Shown piece by piece: positions 17,680-31,190 of a stretch of DNA of 64,000 bases. The notes beneath the pieces were generated by a model, which did not search any database, was not told the DNA's origin, and was given only the letters and a program-made list of their open reading frames with translations. Both the position numbers and the translations under genes were made by a program. Origin of the DNA: Hyalella azteca (Eukaryota; Arthropoda; Malacostraca; Amphipoda; Hyalellidae); assembly GCF_000764305.2 (NCBI RefSeq), contig NW_025932970.1, positions 62,001 through 126,000 on the forward strand. The letters are read 5' to 3'. Numbering within the stretch: the first letter of the stretch is position 1; each line of letters begins with the position of its first letter.

Positions 17680-18282
17680 ATGCATGCGTCACGCCACACG
17701 TCCATGCGTCACGCCACTCGTCCATGCGTCGCGCCACTCGTCCATGCGTCGCGCCACTCGTCCATGCGTCATCCATGCGTCACGCCACTCGTCCATGCGT
17801 CACGCCACTCGTCCATGCGTCACGCCACTCGTCCATGCGTCACGCCACTCGTCCATGCGTCACGCCACTCGTCCATGCGCCACGTCACTCATCCATGCGT
17901 CACGTCACTCATCCATGCGTCACGTCACTCATCCATGCGTCACGCCACTCATCCATGCGTCACGTCACTCGTCCATGCGTCACGTCACTCGTCCATGCGT
18001 CACGCCACTCGTCCATGCGTCACGCCACTCGTCCATGCGCCACGTCACTCATCCATGCGTTACGCCACTCATCCATGCGTCGCGCCACTCATCCATGCGT
18101 CACGCCACTCATCCATGCGTCACGCCACTCATCCATGCGTCACGCCACTCATCCATGCGTCACGTCACTCGTACATGCGTCGCGCCACTCATCCATGCGT
18201 CACGTCACTCATCCATGCGTCACGCCACTCATCCATGCGTCGCGCCACTCGTCCATGCGTCACGCCACTCGATCATCCATGC
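17680..18282. repeat. 20-bp minisatellite, about 29 units
   Basis: Units of the form CATGCGTCACGCCACTCGTC, with common variants GCCACTCATC and CACGTCACTC. The period is not a multiple of three, so all three plus frames read the same 20-residue peptide repeat and stay open. This produces ORFs of 192-257 codons that are not genes. Confidence 0.95.
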
Positions 18283-18299
18283 GTCATGAGACCGGAACG

Positions 18300-20760
18300 T
18301 GACTGCAGTATACATGCTGCAGGTCGTCTGGCTGTTATGATAAAAGAATTACTATATCTAAGCTGGTATGATTAACGCTGATGGTAAGTCCCGATTTAAG
18401 CTGGTGTAATTAACTGGGTGTTTACTATTAAGAGGCGTGATTATTCTATCAGATGTTGGCGTTAATCTGTTAATCTGAACAATTCTCTCATGAACTTGCT
18501 AAGGTTTTGTGGAAATTGATGTACATTTTTTATTGTATGACTTAAATTTTTGCTGCATTGTTAATTAGATGCACTTTGTGTTTATTAACTTAATGAACAA
18601 ATAGTACGAACTAACCTTGTCCAGTCCTGCAATTAACGTACGGTCTCCTAGTTCAGTTTTTTTTCTAGACTACAGGCTTGTTAAGATTTTTTCAGAAATT
18701 ATCTTGACTCACACAAACGAAAGTTTTGTATGTGTTGTGCTGATCAACATACACATACATACACAAAAACAAGTACTCACTAATTCGGAATGTTAATATC
18801 GTTTAAAAATAATTTCGAATGAAAAATCTAACAGCCGAACACCGGCACACTTCGCTCTCAAACGCACTCCACGAGAATTATCTAAATTTCGACCATCGTC
18901 AAAATCAGGAACATTTCAACGAACATTTCGATCCTTGTGCACTTAATTTAATTACAAAATTAAGTCAATTTAATTTACACTGTAGTCTGTCAGCTGATTT
19001 TATGTGTAGTTTATTTAACGAATATCCACTAGTAACGTTATAACGCTTGATGTATTACATTTTCAGATAGAAATACCATTAGAACAAGTGGACATGTTTT
19101 TTTTCTCGACTGAGAGACGTATCGACTATATGGAAGTTTTATATAAAAAGAACTACGTCAAATGTCAATACAAAGTATGCTCTTGAATAACTTGTTACAC
19201 TAGACACTCAAAAAAAGAACGAGTGAGTCCGGACTGCTCACTCATGTGCGTCCAGCGCTCGTCTAGAAAGCAATGCACTCGACTGAGTCTTCCTGACTCG
19301 CTGTCGCTTCAGGGTTCCTCATAAAGTATTGAGAGTTGAATACAAAGTGCCTTTGTGATTCCATAATGAATTGCAATGGCACTTTGAAGTGCAAGTCTTT
19401 CTGTACAAACGCTGGACTCTACCAACCAAGTCTAAACCTTAATTTTTGATTATATCTTTAATATTCGTTGACATTTCAACATTATTAGATTTCGGGAAAG
19501 TATTTGTCGTTGGAAGTATCGAATTCCTTGTATTTAGTTAACACACCCGTGTTTTAAGCACGATCTAACTAATCTTAAAAATTTTCTTCGAGCATCAGTC
19601 GCACTTTCATACCTTTTAAATGTGTAGTCACTCGAGAAAATTATCTTCAATAAAGCAGATCGGCCAATAATAATACCAGCGTTGTCTCTTAATTAACTAC
19701 CGTAGGCACGATGTCAGCGCTCGCTAGCGACCTCGCGGTTGTCGGCTCTGCCTTTCACTCGCCAGAACGCTTGTCTGTCCATTCATTTTCCCCAGCCTGG
19801 CTACTGCAACCCGTGGCCTGCTTACCATTTCCTCGATTCCCCTGAGACTGTCACCTGCTCTTGTCTATTTCTGCGCGATGTTTGTTTTTGAACTAATGAT
19901 TCAGGATAGTACGAAACTTTATCTAATGAAAGTTTAGTATTCCTTCAAAGCCTGTTAATTTGTGAAAAAAACTAGAGATGTGAGTTAATTATTGTATTCA
20001 ATCTGCTCTATGCGTTATGAGCGAAAGTATCGTGCTACATTCTTGATTTCAAAGCTCATAAATTTTAGGAAAGACTTGCATTATAATCTTCACAAAACAG
20101 TATTTTTGTCGTACATCAGTATTGGTTGGAGACACGAAAATGAGTAATATAGTCGTAAATGTGCATCAGCAGAACGCAGTACACTGCGTGTGTTAAGGTC
20201 TACATGCACATGTGTACGTGTGCATGTGTCTACATGTACATTATAATGTACACGCAGCACAGGTGTCAGGCGTGTCACACTCACAGCTGTTGTTGCTGCC
20301 AGACGAGTCTTGGTAATGTTTCAGACTATATTTTTGCTTTTCATGGACTTGAAGTCTTTATTAGTACCTACAGCTTTATATGATTTTTTTTCTGTCGATT
20401 ATATTTTAATTTTTTTCACAAGTGTTTCGGTTTTGAATTATGTGTCACCTGTACCTGTTCTCTTTAAAATTTAATTCTCATTGATGTGATATGTTACATT
20501 TCAGAACTTTATTCCAAGTGATGGGATCTAGTCACTCGTACAGTATCTTGTGGTAGAGTCGAATAAACAATCTTCTAATTTCATTTGACTTTGTCAGAAC
20601 TGAATATATTTAATAAAAATCCTAAAAACTTTTTTTAATATCTTTAGTCACAAAAAGAAACATCATTCGAAGAAAGTTCATAAGTCTACTTGAACTTCCA
20701 TAAACAAGCCCGGGATAAATTAAATTGAAGTATAAGAAGGCGCATTGATTATCTTCGTTC
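18300..20760. other. Intergenic DNA with a CG-richer patch at 19690-19885
   Basis: No coding feature. The patch with CAGCGCTCGCTAGCGACC, about 0.9-1.1 kb before the proposed DUF829 start codon, could be promoter or 5' UTR sequence. Confidence 0.35.
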
Positions 20761-20766
20761 TTAGTC

Positions 20767-23700
20767 ATGCCTGTGAATGCAGTGTCTGCAGCTGCAGCTT
20801 CTACTGTAGCCCCCATCGTCCGACGCTCCACTCCTGCTGTGAGTATGAAAAATATATCGTGTTATACAAATATCGTGAACAAGATATCGTGTTATATAAA
20901 TATCGTGAAAAATATCGTGTTTTATAAATATCGTGAAAAATATATCGTGTTATATAAATATCATGAACAATATATCGTGTTATCTTGCCACCCCTGGTGG
21001 AGTTTGGTCTCCCAGTCGTATATATTTGTAAGTTTGTAACTGTTGCTTTTTTTACCGCTTGCACTCTAAGGCATTGATTTGCTGGATCATGCGTTTATAT
21101 AGATAGAAAATTGGAATAGGGAAGGATAGTGAATAGAGGACATTAAGTTTTTTATACAAAAATGTAAACGGGGATGCCGTGATACCATGGGTTCCGATTT
21201 TAACTTGGTGGGGTAGAATTCGAAAATTGACCCTAAAACATATATATCTATCACAAACTCAGTCATTTTTATCATCATCGTCGAGTTTCTCCGCAGTGTC
21301 ATAATGTCATCAAGACCATATTATCCTGAGGGCTAAATCGTTTGCATCCTACCATCATATTCTTCTTTACAGTCATCATTATAAAGTCCCTCTTTTATCA
21401 CCATCGCCTCTGCATCATCACAAAAGCAATCATTTTGACGTCCATCATAACAACCAATTAATGGTAGACAAATTATAATCCTTATCTTTAGTCTTTAATT
21501 AAAATCTACACGTCTCTATACGATATTATCTTGGACGAATGTTCGCTTCTTACATCGTCTTAAAGTAAATACATCCGAGAATATAAAGGACGGTTCAAAG
21601 TGTATTCGAAACGTTCCATAGGACAGATTATTACTTAGGAAACATTCAGACAATGAGAAGTAAATTAGCATCACTACGAAATAGTGTACAAATAATTAGT
21701 TGTGGCCCTGTTGTCGTAAATATAGTTTTTCGTACGTCATATAGCGACCTAATTGACTCGCCCTTGAAAGAGGTGAATATTATACCGGACGTTCTTCGCG
21801 GAATTGCGCGCCTGCAACATATATATACACCGTCGTCATCACTGCCATTTTCATCATCATAACACCACAATCATCACCGCCATCATCGTCAATGTCGTCA
21901 CCACTTGTCACATCCTCCCGCCACCACAGCTTGCGGTGCTAGGTTTCTCCGGCCTTGACCGTGAGTTTGGCTTCATGTGTCTGAAGCCATGGCATGCAGC
22001 TGATGCTCAGCGACATCAAATGAAAGATGTTTGTTGAAAAAAGTGTTTTTTTTTGTATTACTATTTAGCATTATAATTTGCACTGTGAAAAACCCTACGT
22101 TTATTGTCGAAAACTTGTGACTCGGATGTTTTTTCATTTCGATGCTATGACACGTTGTTCTCTTTCTTAGCCAAGAGTAATGAAAAAGAGACGAGGTTGT
22201 AAACCAGAATTTGATTCTCATGAATCCAAGAATTCCCTGGTGTACCGCAAGTCAAGAGGCAATATTGAACGAAGTCGTGCACTTCGAATAATTCTAATTC
22301 AAATAAATGGCGATATAAATTGTAGAATTTCTTTGTTCTGTACATAAGTATTTCAAATAACCTAATTCAATGATTTTTTTGGGATGCATCATGATTATAT
22401 ATATATATCATATATATTAACAAAAGTGATAATCCGATTAACGAATCGTGCTTGTATTATAGTATTATACATAGAGCATGTGCAGTTGAATCCAGGTTTG
22501 AGAGCTTCATTAATCTAGTTTCAATGCTTATTTCTTGAACTAATTAAGCAATAGTTAATGAATAAATTAAGGGTTGACACAATTTCTCATCAGCAAAATA
22601 ACAGCTTATACGTACTGAATCTGTGTGCACTATACATTAATATATTAAGACACACTTATATACACTGCCTTGTGCAAGAGGTAACCCAAATCGACGAACT
22701 ACTTCTTTTCATCCTAACTTTTGAATAGTTTGTCGTCCTAGTGATCAATTTTTCATCTTATTGACCAATTTGGCGTCTTATTGATCAGTTTGCTGTCGTC
22801 GTATCTGTCAATTTGTTGTCCTATTTACCAGTTTGTCTTCAAATTGATCAGCCTGTTGTTCTCCTCAGCACTGTCAGACAATGCGAAGGACGCCTTTGCT
22901 AAGCGTGACTGTGCATCTTTTCACGGTTCATGTTTGGTCATTCTCTCATGAATGCATAATGCGGCAGGCTATTCTCAGCTCTCCTATCGATCCCTGCCTT
23001 TTTTTTTTTTTTTTTTGCTGTGAAAAAACACAAAGCCCCTCTTGTTGATTTTTTCTGGTTTGAATGTTTCAGTTTTGTTTTATTATTTTGAATTTTTTTT
23101 ACAAATCTATTTCGCGATAGTTGTTTTCGTAAATATAAATTTTCATGGGGCCGCAAAAATATATACAACGCAAAACATAAATTTCCATGTGGCTGTAAGA
23201 ATATATAGAACACAAAACATAAATTTTCATGTGGTCGTATACGCTAAACATGAATTTAACCCTAAACATGAATACGTAAACAACGCTAAACATAAATTTT
23301 CGTGTGGCCGTAAAAGCATATCATCTCATTCACACCTTCGTCCTAAATATTGATCTGTCGCTTGAGTGTTACAAGCCTGTGAAGAGACCACGAGCTCTCA
23401 TTCTGCTCTGTTCTAACCTTTCTTTCTTTGCATTTCCTTTGAAAGTTTTGAAATTTCATATAAGATAGGATTTTGGTTTTCATTTTTGTTAATTCATTGC
23501 GTTACATGAAGTATTGCTTTAAATTTATATCGTTATCTGTAAAAAGTTGTTAAACATGCTACTTAATATATTGAATAATACTAATAACAATATTTTTATT
23601 GTCGTGTGAGTAGCGAATTCATATATGTTAGGCTCCTACGACGATTTCTTTAGTAATTTTTTGGAATTCAAACAACTTTTCAAATTTTGTTCATATATCA

Positions 23701-26700
23701 ACTTGTATATCTGGTAATAGTATGTTAGGTTTCACGCTCTGCTTAAAAAATCGTTTCTCGTTGTTTTAGAACTGTCATCTTTCCAGATTTTTTGAAAAAT
23801 TTTCATTAAAATTGAATTTTATCCGAGTTATTGGAATAGTTAATGATGAAAAATAAGACATTCAAGTATTTACTGAACCGAGAACTATAGTTAGCTAAGG
23901 TTACGTGTAGGAGCATATAGCTATACTATCATATACACAGGAATTTAAATGCAAAGACGATACCACACAAATTCACCATATCTTTAGAAGAGAAAACGTA
24001 TCATATACACATATTTTTTCTTGGGTCATGTACTCGTGTTCTCTTGCTTCCACTTGAGGGAGTGAGACGTATCCTGTCGACTCCTCTCGAACCTAATGGG
24101 CTTACGCTAGTAAATTATGTGCAATATTGTTGAGCATAGTAACATTTAACGTCTAAAGTTGTTTGTTTCATTCTAAACCGTTAGCTAGTGTGGTGATTGA
24201 CGTTAATGTAAAAGGTCATCAGCATTTCAGCGTGAGATCCATGCTCGTTAGCATTCGATGGACATGAGAAAATTTGAAATTATTTTCAAGCTATTGTTTA
24301 TTCATTTGTCTCAAAACTGTAACTATAAACGTCACAATCCTTCGGTCCACTTAGAAGTAACTGAGGGTTTCAAATAAGGTTAACGAGCAAGCCTGTGCTC
24401 ATCGCCAGAAAACTAATTACTGCGAATCACTTTAGTTTTTTTTCCTGCTGTTGGCTTTTTTTCTTCATCGCGAAGAGAAGATAATTTTACTAGCACGTGA
24501 TCAATACATAAAGTGTTTCACAAAGTACAGGCATATTAGGTACTAAAGCCTTCAAGTTTCAAGGCTAATGATGTCCAAGCAGAATGTATAAGTACAATAT
24601 GAGCGAGAATATATGAAATGTTGAAGTTGTCGCTTGACCAAGTTCCATAAATAAACCGAATCAATTCATGTAAGGTGAAAAACGTGGTTTTGTGCGGTCG
24701 TATCACAGTCTGCCCCAGAATTTTCATCACGCAACAGTGAATTATCCAGAAGAGAAGGATATATCGGGCAGTGTTATCAGAAGCGTGGCAGATTGCCTTT
24801 TGTATTGAAAAAATATGACGAGCAATATTGAGCACTGCAGTTTCATTTAGATTGTAAGACGAGCATTTTAATAATACCTAGACACTAGCAATATTAAATT
24901 GTTCTGATGCACACTTTGATCAGGACCTACCTTCCGTATAATTATTAGAAGCTTTCATACGAAAAAAGCTGATGTTGATTGCTCCGTATATCTGCACGCT
25001 AGGTGTTGAATTACTCTTGATTCTTCTTTTCCTGTCCTTGGCATAGTACGTCTAATGTCTCCACATGAAGCTACGCGTAGAAGATTATAACACTTGAATA
25101 TCATAACTTACTGATAACTGAAGGTAATCGCACTATTATTCACTGAATGGCGGTATTTAGTTTAAAATATTAATCCACAACTGATGGACCAAAATTATTT
25201 ACACGTACCCAATTTATCGCAGCTTAAATAACTTTAACTGTTATTATGACTGCATTTTCATTCTGCTCTTCGTTCGAATTGTTAGGAAAGATTATCTGGA
25301 AGACTATATTGTTAAAAATGTTTGTACCTCAGCGCATTCATATCAGCGTTTTGTCATATTACGTGCTTCGATGTTCAGCGTAATTGACGTTATCTATTTA
25401 CATTCGTGGTTAGACAAAGTCCCGCTCTTCATAGGCGTTCATTACTGATGCTCGATTATTGAAACGATGGTGAATACCGTGTATTTATATAGGGTTTAAT
25501 TTCACTGCTCATGAGTTTGACTGTGCAGTTAGAAGATTGGTTGAGAAATTACGTAATTTACGTCAGAATACTCCCGAATCTTTCAAATATCTCCAACCTA
25601 ACGCCGTTATTTCGAAATATGATAGGTGGAACGGAGAGTTTTTGAGACGAAACTAGACGTTGATATTTAACCGCTAGCCTGACCCGGCGTGCTCGGCACC
25701 GGCTGATTAAAGACGTGCTACGAAGACGCAGCTCTGTTGTGTCTGGCCCGGTTAAGGTTCTAGAACAATGTTAGCGAATTATACAAAGACCGAGCGCTCT
25801 GTGTAGATCGTAAGTTCTGTGTACATTGTAAGCTCTGTGAACATCGTAAGCTATGCGGAGATCGTAAGTTCTATAAAAATCACAAGATCTATTATATCAT
25901 GATATATATGAAGATCTAAGTTATATGCAGATTCTATATTCAAGGTGATCTATGTTCAATATGATGATCAAAGTTCCATGATGATCGTATGTTTATGGAG
26001 ACTTTATTTTTAAGTTCCATGGTGGATATAAGTCCCATAATATGATCGTAAACTCTAGTAATCGACGTTTCACTTTAAAAATCGCTATGCATGGTTGCAG
26101 GTGCAAGAACTGTTCCGTCACGGCACTCTGTACCAACCGTCGCCACCGTCAGTAGTGGCTGAGCACCTCAGGAGTCATCCTTCGGCCCCTAAGAGCGCCG
26201 CGGCATCGCGGTTCAGCGGTTACTACAAACCGGACGGGGTCTCGGTACCGGCGTCCGGTATAGTCACCAACCCGTCCGGCCGGCAGCCCCTCACAGACAT
26301 GCACTCAACTGATAAGTATGTCACGTGAAAAATATAAATTTTCGTGATTTAAGCTGAGCACTTTGTATAATAAATAATATAATTAGAAAAAATTAATGAT
26401 GTCGAAAGACTAATCCAACTCTAATTAACTTCTGTATTTTGTTAATTAGATCTGCGCAGGAGAGGCGTTTCTCTTAATCAGGCAACTGCGCAAGCTTGCA
26501 TGAAAGTATTTTTGACTCATTGCATTTCTTTGTCCTATAGTGTAGCTATCTGCGAATGAAGAGTTTAAAAAAAGTAGTTGTAGATTGATTCAAAATCTTG
26601 ATAATGATTTCTTAATCATTATCACGATTTAAATGTAATAATGTGGCCGTAAATGTAATAAGAATGAGCATGCCCATTCCACTCGTCTGACTCGACCTAA

Positions 26701-29700
26701 TCCGTCTGAACACTGATATTTTGTTCTAAAAATGGCATTTAATTAGACTAATATGAAATATAAAACACCCCAGCACACTGATGCATTTACTGCAAATGGA
26801 GTCTATCGTGCACAATTCTCTAATTAATCGTATTCGGTTTCGTAAATCTAGTAACAAACAGGAATAATTTCTGAAATTTAAGTTTTTCTAATCAACTTCC
26901 CACTGAAGTAGAAAGAAATATCAGCAACGCAGACATTGCCTTCAGCAACTCAAATTAGTGAAATTAATTTATTGCGGTGTAAATTAAAACTTCTAATTTT
27001 TTACATAGTTATGTAGTTATTATCAGTGGTGTTTAAGGTACGGCAGTTGTACAGTAATGTATTCGTGTCAATGTTTTGCTTGCTTATCCCACCTAATCTG
27101 GATCAGTTATGTTGCTTTTTAATTCTTCCCTTTTATATCACGTGCTTTGCACATGGCCGAATAGAGCGCGGTCCTCGACACTTAATCTCACTGCGGTCAA
27201 CCAGAAAGTGATACGGTGCACATTTTTCAGGATTGGATTTCTCGCGACCCGTTCATATAATTTTCATTTTTGTTGTGACTTTTCTTATCACAATTGATAA
27301 ACGAGTGAAATATCGGAGAAATGGTTTCCTACTGTTCAAATTGGCTTATTATTTTTAAAATGATATCCCTACCAATCTACCAATATATAGAATACTTGTA
27401 TACCTGATCTTTATTTTTTAAAGCAGTTCAAATGTCACTAGTTTTCGAATTATCGAAACTCATCGTGAATTTGAAACTCATCATGAAGATTGTTTGCGTA
27501 GCTGTAGTCCATTCATTTTCCGATGTTATTTACTTGATTAAAATTACATATGTTACTATCACCAGTAAACTTAAATAAATCTGAATATTTTTTCCTAAAC
27601 TTGACTGAAAATTTCTTACATGTTCAGCATGGAAGAGGAGATCGCTCGTCGCAACCGCCGGCTCACCATCTTGTTCACGTGGTTAGGGGCTAAAGAAAAA
27701 TACGCTAATAAATACATAGACTTGTGGACGCGCCGGGGCAACGCTGTACTGCACGTCACTTGCTCTATCAAGGATATGCTCATGCCCAAGACTGGTGCTG
27801 AGGTGAGTTAATTCCTTATTACTACTTACTAGTGTTATTCGTGCGTCGCTTTGTTAAAATCGGTAATTTAGTTAGCCAATCGTCATTCGTATGATGCTTT
27901 TAAAGAAGCATTGATTGTGTTGTCACAAATGTAATTTTACTTAGAAGCAGAACTCAATTTTTGTCACCAACCAAACTCTATGCTATTTTGGCATATGGTA
28001 ATAACAATCTAAATGGGGTTCCGTAAATTTTATTGGTACCCCAAAAGAATTTTTCGCTATTTTCTAACTACAAATATATTGCAAAAATGTTACTTAGAGA
28101 AATAGAACGAGAAATACGTTGACTTTAAGCTAAGCAATAACGATTCATTGCATCCAACGCTCCAGAAAGTTATTTTACATTTGTTTGCAAATGATTTCAG
28201 GGTGAAGAATTTTTGCTCGTCAGTACTGATGAGATATTTGTTATATTATATATGAGCAGAATAATATATTGTTTTGTTATCGCTGTTAGATGCTCTTAGC
28301 CACAACGGAGATCAGAAATGACCAATTTGCAACCTTTGCTATCGAAGTCTTGTAGCCCGATATTCTAACTAATTCACTTTAAACTGATATTCTAACGAAT
28401 AATTAACAAGGCAACAGTGAGTAAAGCTGGGATTATTGGCAGGTGACAGCAGCTCGCGTCAAGGAGCACATTTGTTCGCTGGGTGAGAGGAGCAGGGTTG
28501 TGGTGCACGGTCTCAGTGTGGGGGGATACATCACCCAACACGTCCTCAAAGACAACGATGTCGGCGTCACCAGCAAACTCTCGCATCAAATCTACGACTC
28601 CTTTAGTAAGTGCTTTGTGTTATTGTTACTATATCATGAATAAGAATTGACTGCAAATCATCTTGAAATGTCTGAAAATTTTTCATCAGTGACATCTTGT
28701 GAGAATAAATCGTCCGTGAGATTCGCGATCAAAGTTCCAAAAATTTACGCGCTGTTGTTCTGCCAGCTATATTCTGAGGAATTCAATCATGAATATAGGC
28801 AGAAATAGTCTGCGTTGCGATGTTTACATTCATTTTAAAAAATAATGTGACGCTAGTAAAGTCTTTCATGTACCTTTCGTTTACAGCAAACGTAGAGGGT
28901 TTACCTCAGGGTGTGGAGAACGCTGTACCTCCGCGCTTCAGCCAAATTGCCAAGAAGATAGGGCAGTGAGTATTGTACATTTTTATTCTATTGCCCTTTT
29001 GCTATTTTCCTTTCAGTGTACTTCGATATTGGAACTGATTAAGATGAGTTTCAAAAAACGGCACCAGCATCTTACCACTGTAACTTTTTTCTAATTCTTG
29101 GATCAACTCTGTCCACATTTGATCACTAAATTGGCCCTTGATCAACTTAAATATTTTGAATTTATGTTGCGTTTTTTATCGTTACCGCAAGTTGGGTACA
29201 GTGGAACTAAATTTCTTGTAAATCCTTAGTATATTGCGATTTGAAGTGATATTCAATGTCCAGACTCTACCAGCGCTACGCCGATATGAGCAGCTTCAAC
29301 GAGTCGAGGAACTTCATTCTACAGGGCGAGGCGAACACTCCAGTCTTCTTCATGCACAGGTATTTGCTGGTGAACTAGTTTTGGTTTATTATTATTTTCT
29401 TAAAGCAGCAAGCAAATTCTGTCATATTAACATGAACATTCATAAATTGAATGTGGTTCACCGTCAATCATGGTATTTTAATTTGAAAATCAGTTCCAAT
29501 GATGCGATGCTGGCCCAACAAGTTGCAATAACTTTGCAACTGCCAACGCAATGCTGGCCCCAATGAGCAATGGCTTTCCAACGGTCACGATTTTTGTATT
29601 TGATTACCCAGACGGATCCCTTTTCTGAGAGCCTTAACTGTATGTGTCCATTTGATAAACAATGCCTTGCTAACGGTCATGATATTTACATAGGTAACAA

Positions 29701-30716
29701 TACCATCACTCATACGCCATCGCTTATCAATGCCGTGCCTATGGTTATGATATCCGAATTTTAATACCGTTAACTTAATGAAAAATAAATACCGTTTCCA
29801 TTGACGCGCGCGGTCATAGCATGCCAGCGTCGTTGATTGCCTGGTCGACCGTGAGGCTCACATCATTATATTAGCAATATCTTGCCAACGGTGATGGTTT
29901 TTGCATTGTAATATCATTTGTAATGACTGCGTTGTTGACAGTTTGGCGGACCGAGTGGCTCAGTACGAAGTGACGCAGCCGTTGATCGCGGCGCTGCAGG
30001 CCAAGACGTCCGTGGACGTGTTCCTTGTGCCGGCAGAGGAACAGATTCCCCACGTGGCCCTCCTGAGGTGCATGGGGCCGCCTGCCTACATGGAGCTTAT
30101 CGAAACTTTTCTGCGTGAGTTGATGCATGCGTTGAAAATTCATTTTATTCTAGATTTTTATTAGGAAATTTCACAGTTTTTTATATAAGTAAAGTTATAC
30201 AGTGGGGGGAAATAAATATTCGTACACTTGAAAAATCGTATTTTAATGTATGTAAGTACACAAACTTAACAGGAAAAGTGATTTAAATTATGTATAGAGA
30301 CGCATAGTATTAAATACTATGCGTCTCTATACATAATTTAAATCACTTTTCCTGTTAAGTTTGTGTACTTACATACATTAAAATACGATTTTTCAAGTGT
30401 ACGAATATTTATTTCCCCCCACTGTATATTGACCATGATATACGAGTACATTGACAGTTTCTTAATAATCTCGTATGGCTTGGGTTTTTACATTTGATTT
30501 CATTAAGACAACAATAGCACTTTGTCTCGAATTTTTAATTTTTGTGCGAATCAGCCAGTTAACTGTAATCTTTCTTAATTGAACAAATGCTTAGCAAAAT
30601 TAGTTATAATAAGCTTTTCTTTAGATCTGCAGATGTAGAGACTGCGTAAGCTGTTACAATCACCATTAATTATTTCCCTTCTTTTTCCAGACCACCACCC
30701 GGACCCTGTCTACTGA
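20767..30716 (+). CDS. TMEM53: DUF829 / TMEM53-family protein, 8 exons
   Basis: Alpha/beta-hydrolase-like protein of the DUF829 family (vertebrate TMEM53). The reaction is not established. Exons: 20767-20838 (proposed), 26101-26315, 27628-27802, 28443-28605, 28887-28965, 29264-29359, 29942-30114, 30691-30716 (TGA); 332 residues if exon 1 is right. Recognition rests on the strand-1 region FTWLGAKEKYANKY (exon 3), the nucleophile elbow HGLSVGG with Ser 179 (exon 4), and IPHVALL near residue 304, a candidate catalytic His. Exon 1 is inferred: an ATG opens 24 codons ending at a GTGAGT donor in phase 0, which matches the phase of the 26101 acceptor. The first 95 residues are Ala/Ser/Pro-rich and extend beyond the core of the 277-aa human protein. 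I see no obvious membrane helix. The last intron contains a 225-bp palindrome. Core exons are near certain; exon 1 is about 0.55. Confidence 0.85.
20847..20985. repeat. AT-rich tandem repeat beside the DUF829 exon-1 donor
   Basis: About five units of 28-30 bp built on AATATATCGTGTTATATAAA, starting some 8 nt after the proposed exon-1 donor at 20839. Each unit contains two ATATCGTG half-motifs. Confidence 0.85.
22715..22860. repeat. Degenerate short tandem repeat
   Basis: Diverged units of about 22 bp on the theme TTGATCAGTTTGTCGTCCTA. No coding meaning seen. Confidence 0.6.
23125..23320. repeat. Degenerate tandem repeat, about 50 bp
   Basis: Four diverged units containing ACATAAATTTTCATGTGG followed by a CCGTA-type segment. 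Opposing ORFs on both strands come from the repeat. Confidence 0.7.
25795..26050. repeat. Degenerate repeat upstream of DUF829 exon 2
   Basis: Diverged units of about 20-25 bp on the theme GATCGTAAGTTCTGTGTACA, ending about 50 nt before the exon-2 acceptor at 26101. The units contain donor-like CGTAAGTT strings. Confidence 0.6.
30200..30424. mobile_element. 225-bp perfect foldback MITE with Tc1-like ends
   Basis: The two 112-bp arms are reverse complements around the centre at 30312; I found no mismatch by eye. The ends read CAGTGGGGGGAAATAAAT and TA lies on both sides (30198-30199, 30425-30426), as in Tc1-type insertions. There is no coding capacity. It sits in the last intron of the DUF829 gene, so the pre-mRNA would carry a very stable hairpin. 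Confidence 0.85.
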
Positions 30717-30949
30717 AGATTTTGTCTGATCTAAGAGTCTAAGTCGTATTCGTTTTGTCTGTTAATTATTGTTCAAAGTATAAGAAATTATTTAGTGTAA
30801 TATTATTTTAGATGATGTGTCTACAGTCTACATTGTAGCCAGCACCCTTTGTCACCCATCGGTCGTAGAGGTAGAGAATTGGAGTCGCAGAGATGTTGCT
30901 AGAGTGCGCGCAGCGAGAGATCTTGGCTTTTGTGTTAGGGTTTCTGAGC

Positions 30950-31190
30950 TAAATTACAATTTAGTTGCGGGACTGTCAAAAACTACTTTAGTCATGAACT
31001 CTCGCTTAAATTAAAATTTAATTGCGGGACAGTCGAAAAGTACTTTAGTCATGAATTCTCGCTTGAATTGAAATTTAATTGCGGGACAGTCGAAAACTAC
31101 TTTAGTGATGAATTCTCGCTTGAATTAAAATTCAATTGCCGCCGGACAGTATAAAAATACTTTAGTGATGAATTCTCGCTTGAAAACAAA
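30950..31190. repeat. 57-bp tandem repeat, 4 copies, downstream of the DUF829 gene
   Basis: Units include TTTAATTGCGGGACAGTC and CTTTAGTGATGAATTCTCGC. The last unit is longer and more diverged. It starts about 230 nt after the DUF829 stop codon, so it may be in the 3' UTR. Confidence 0.85.

Noticed and set aside
17680..18282. CRISPR-like array
   Set aside because: Continuous 20-bp tandem repeat with no unique spacers, in a eukaryotic genome.
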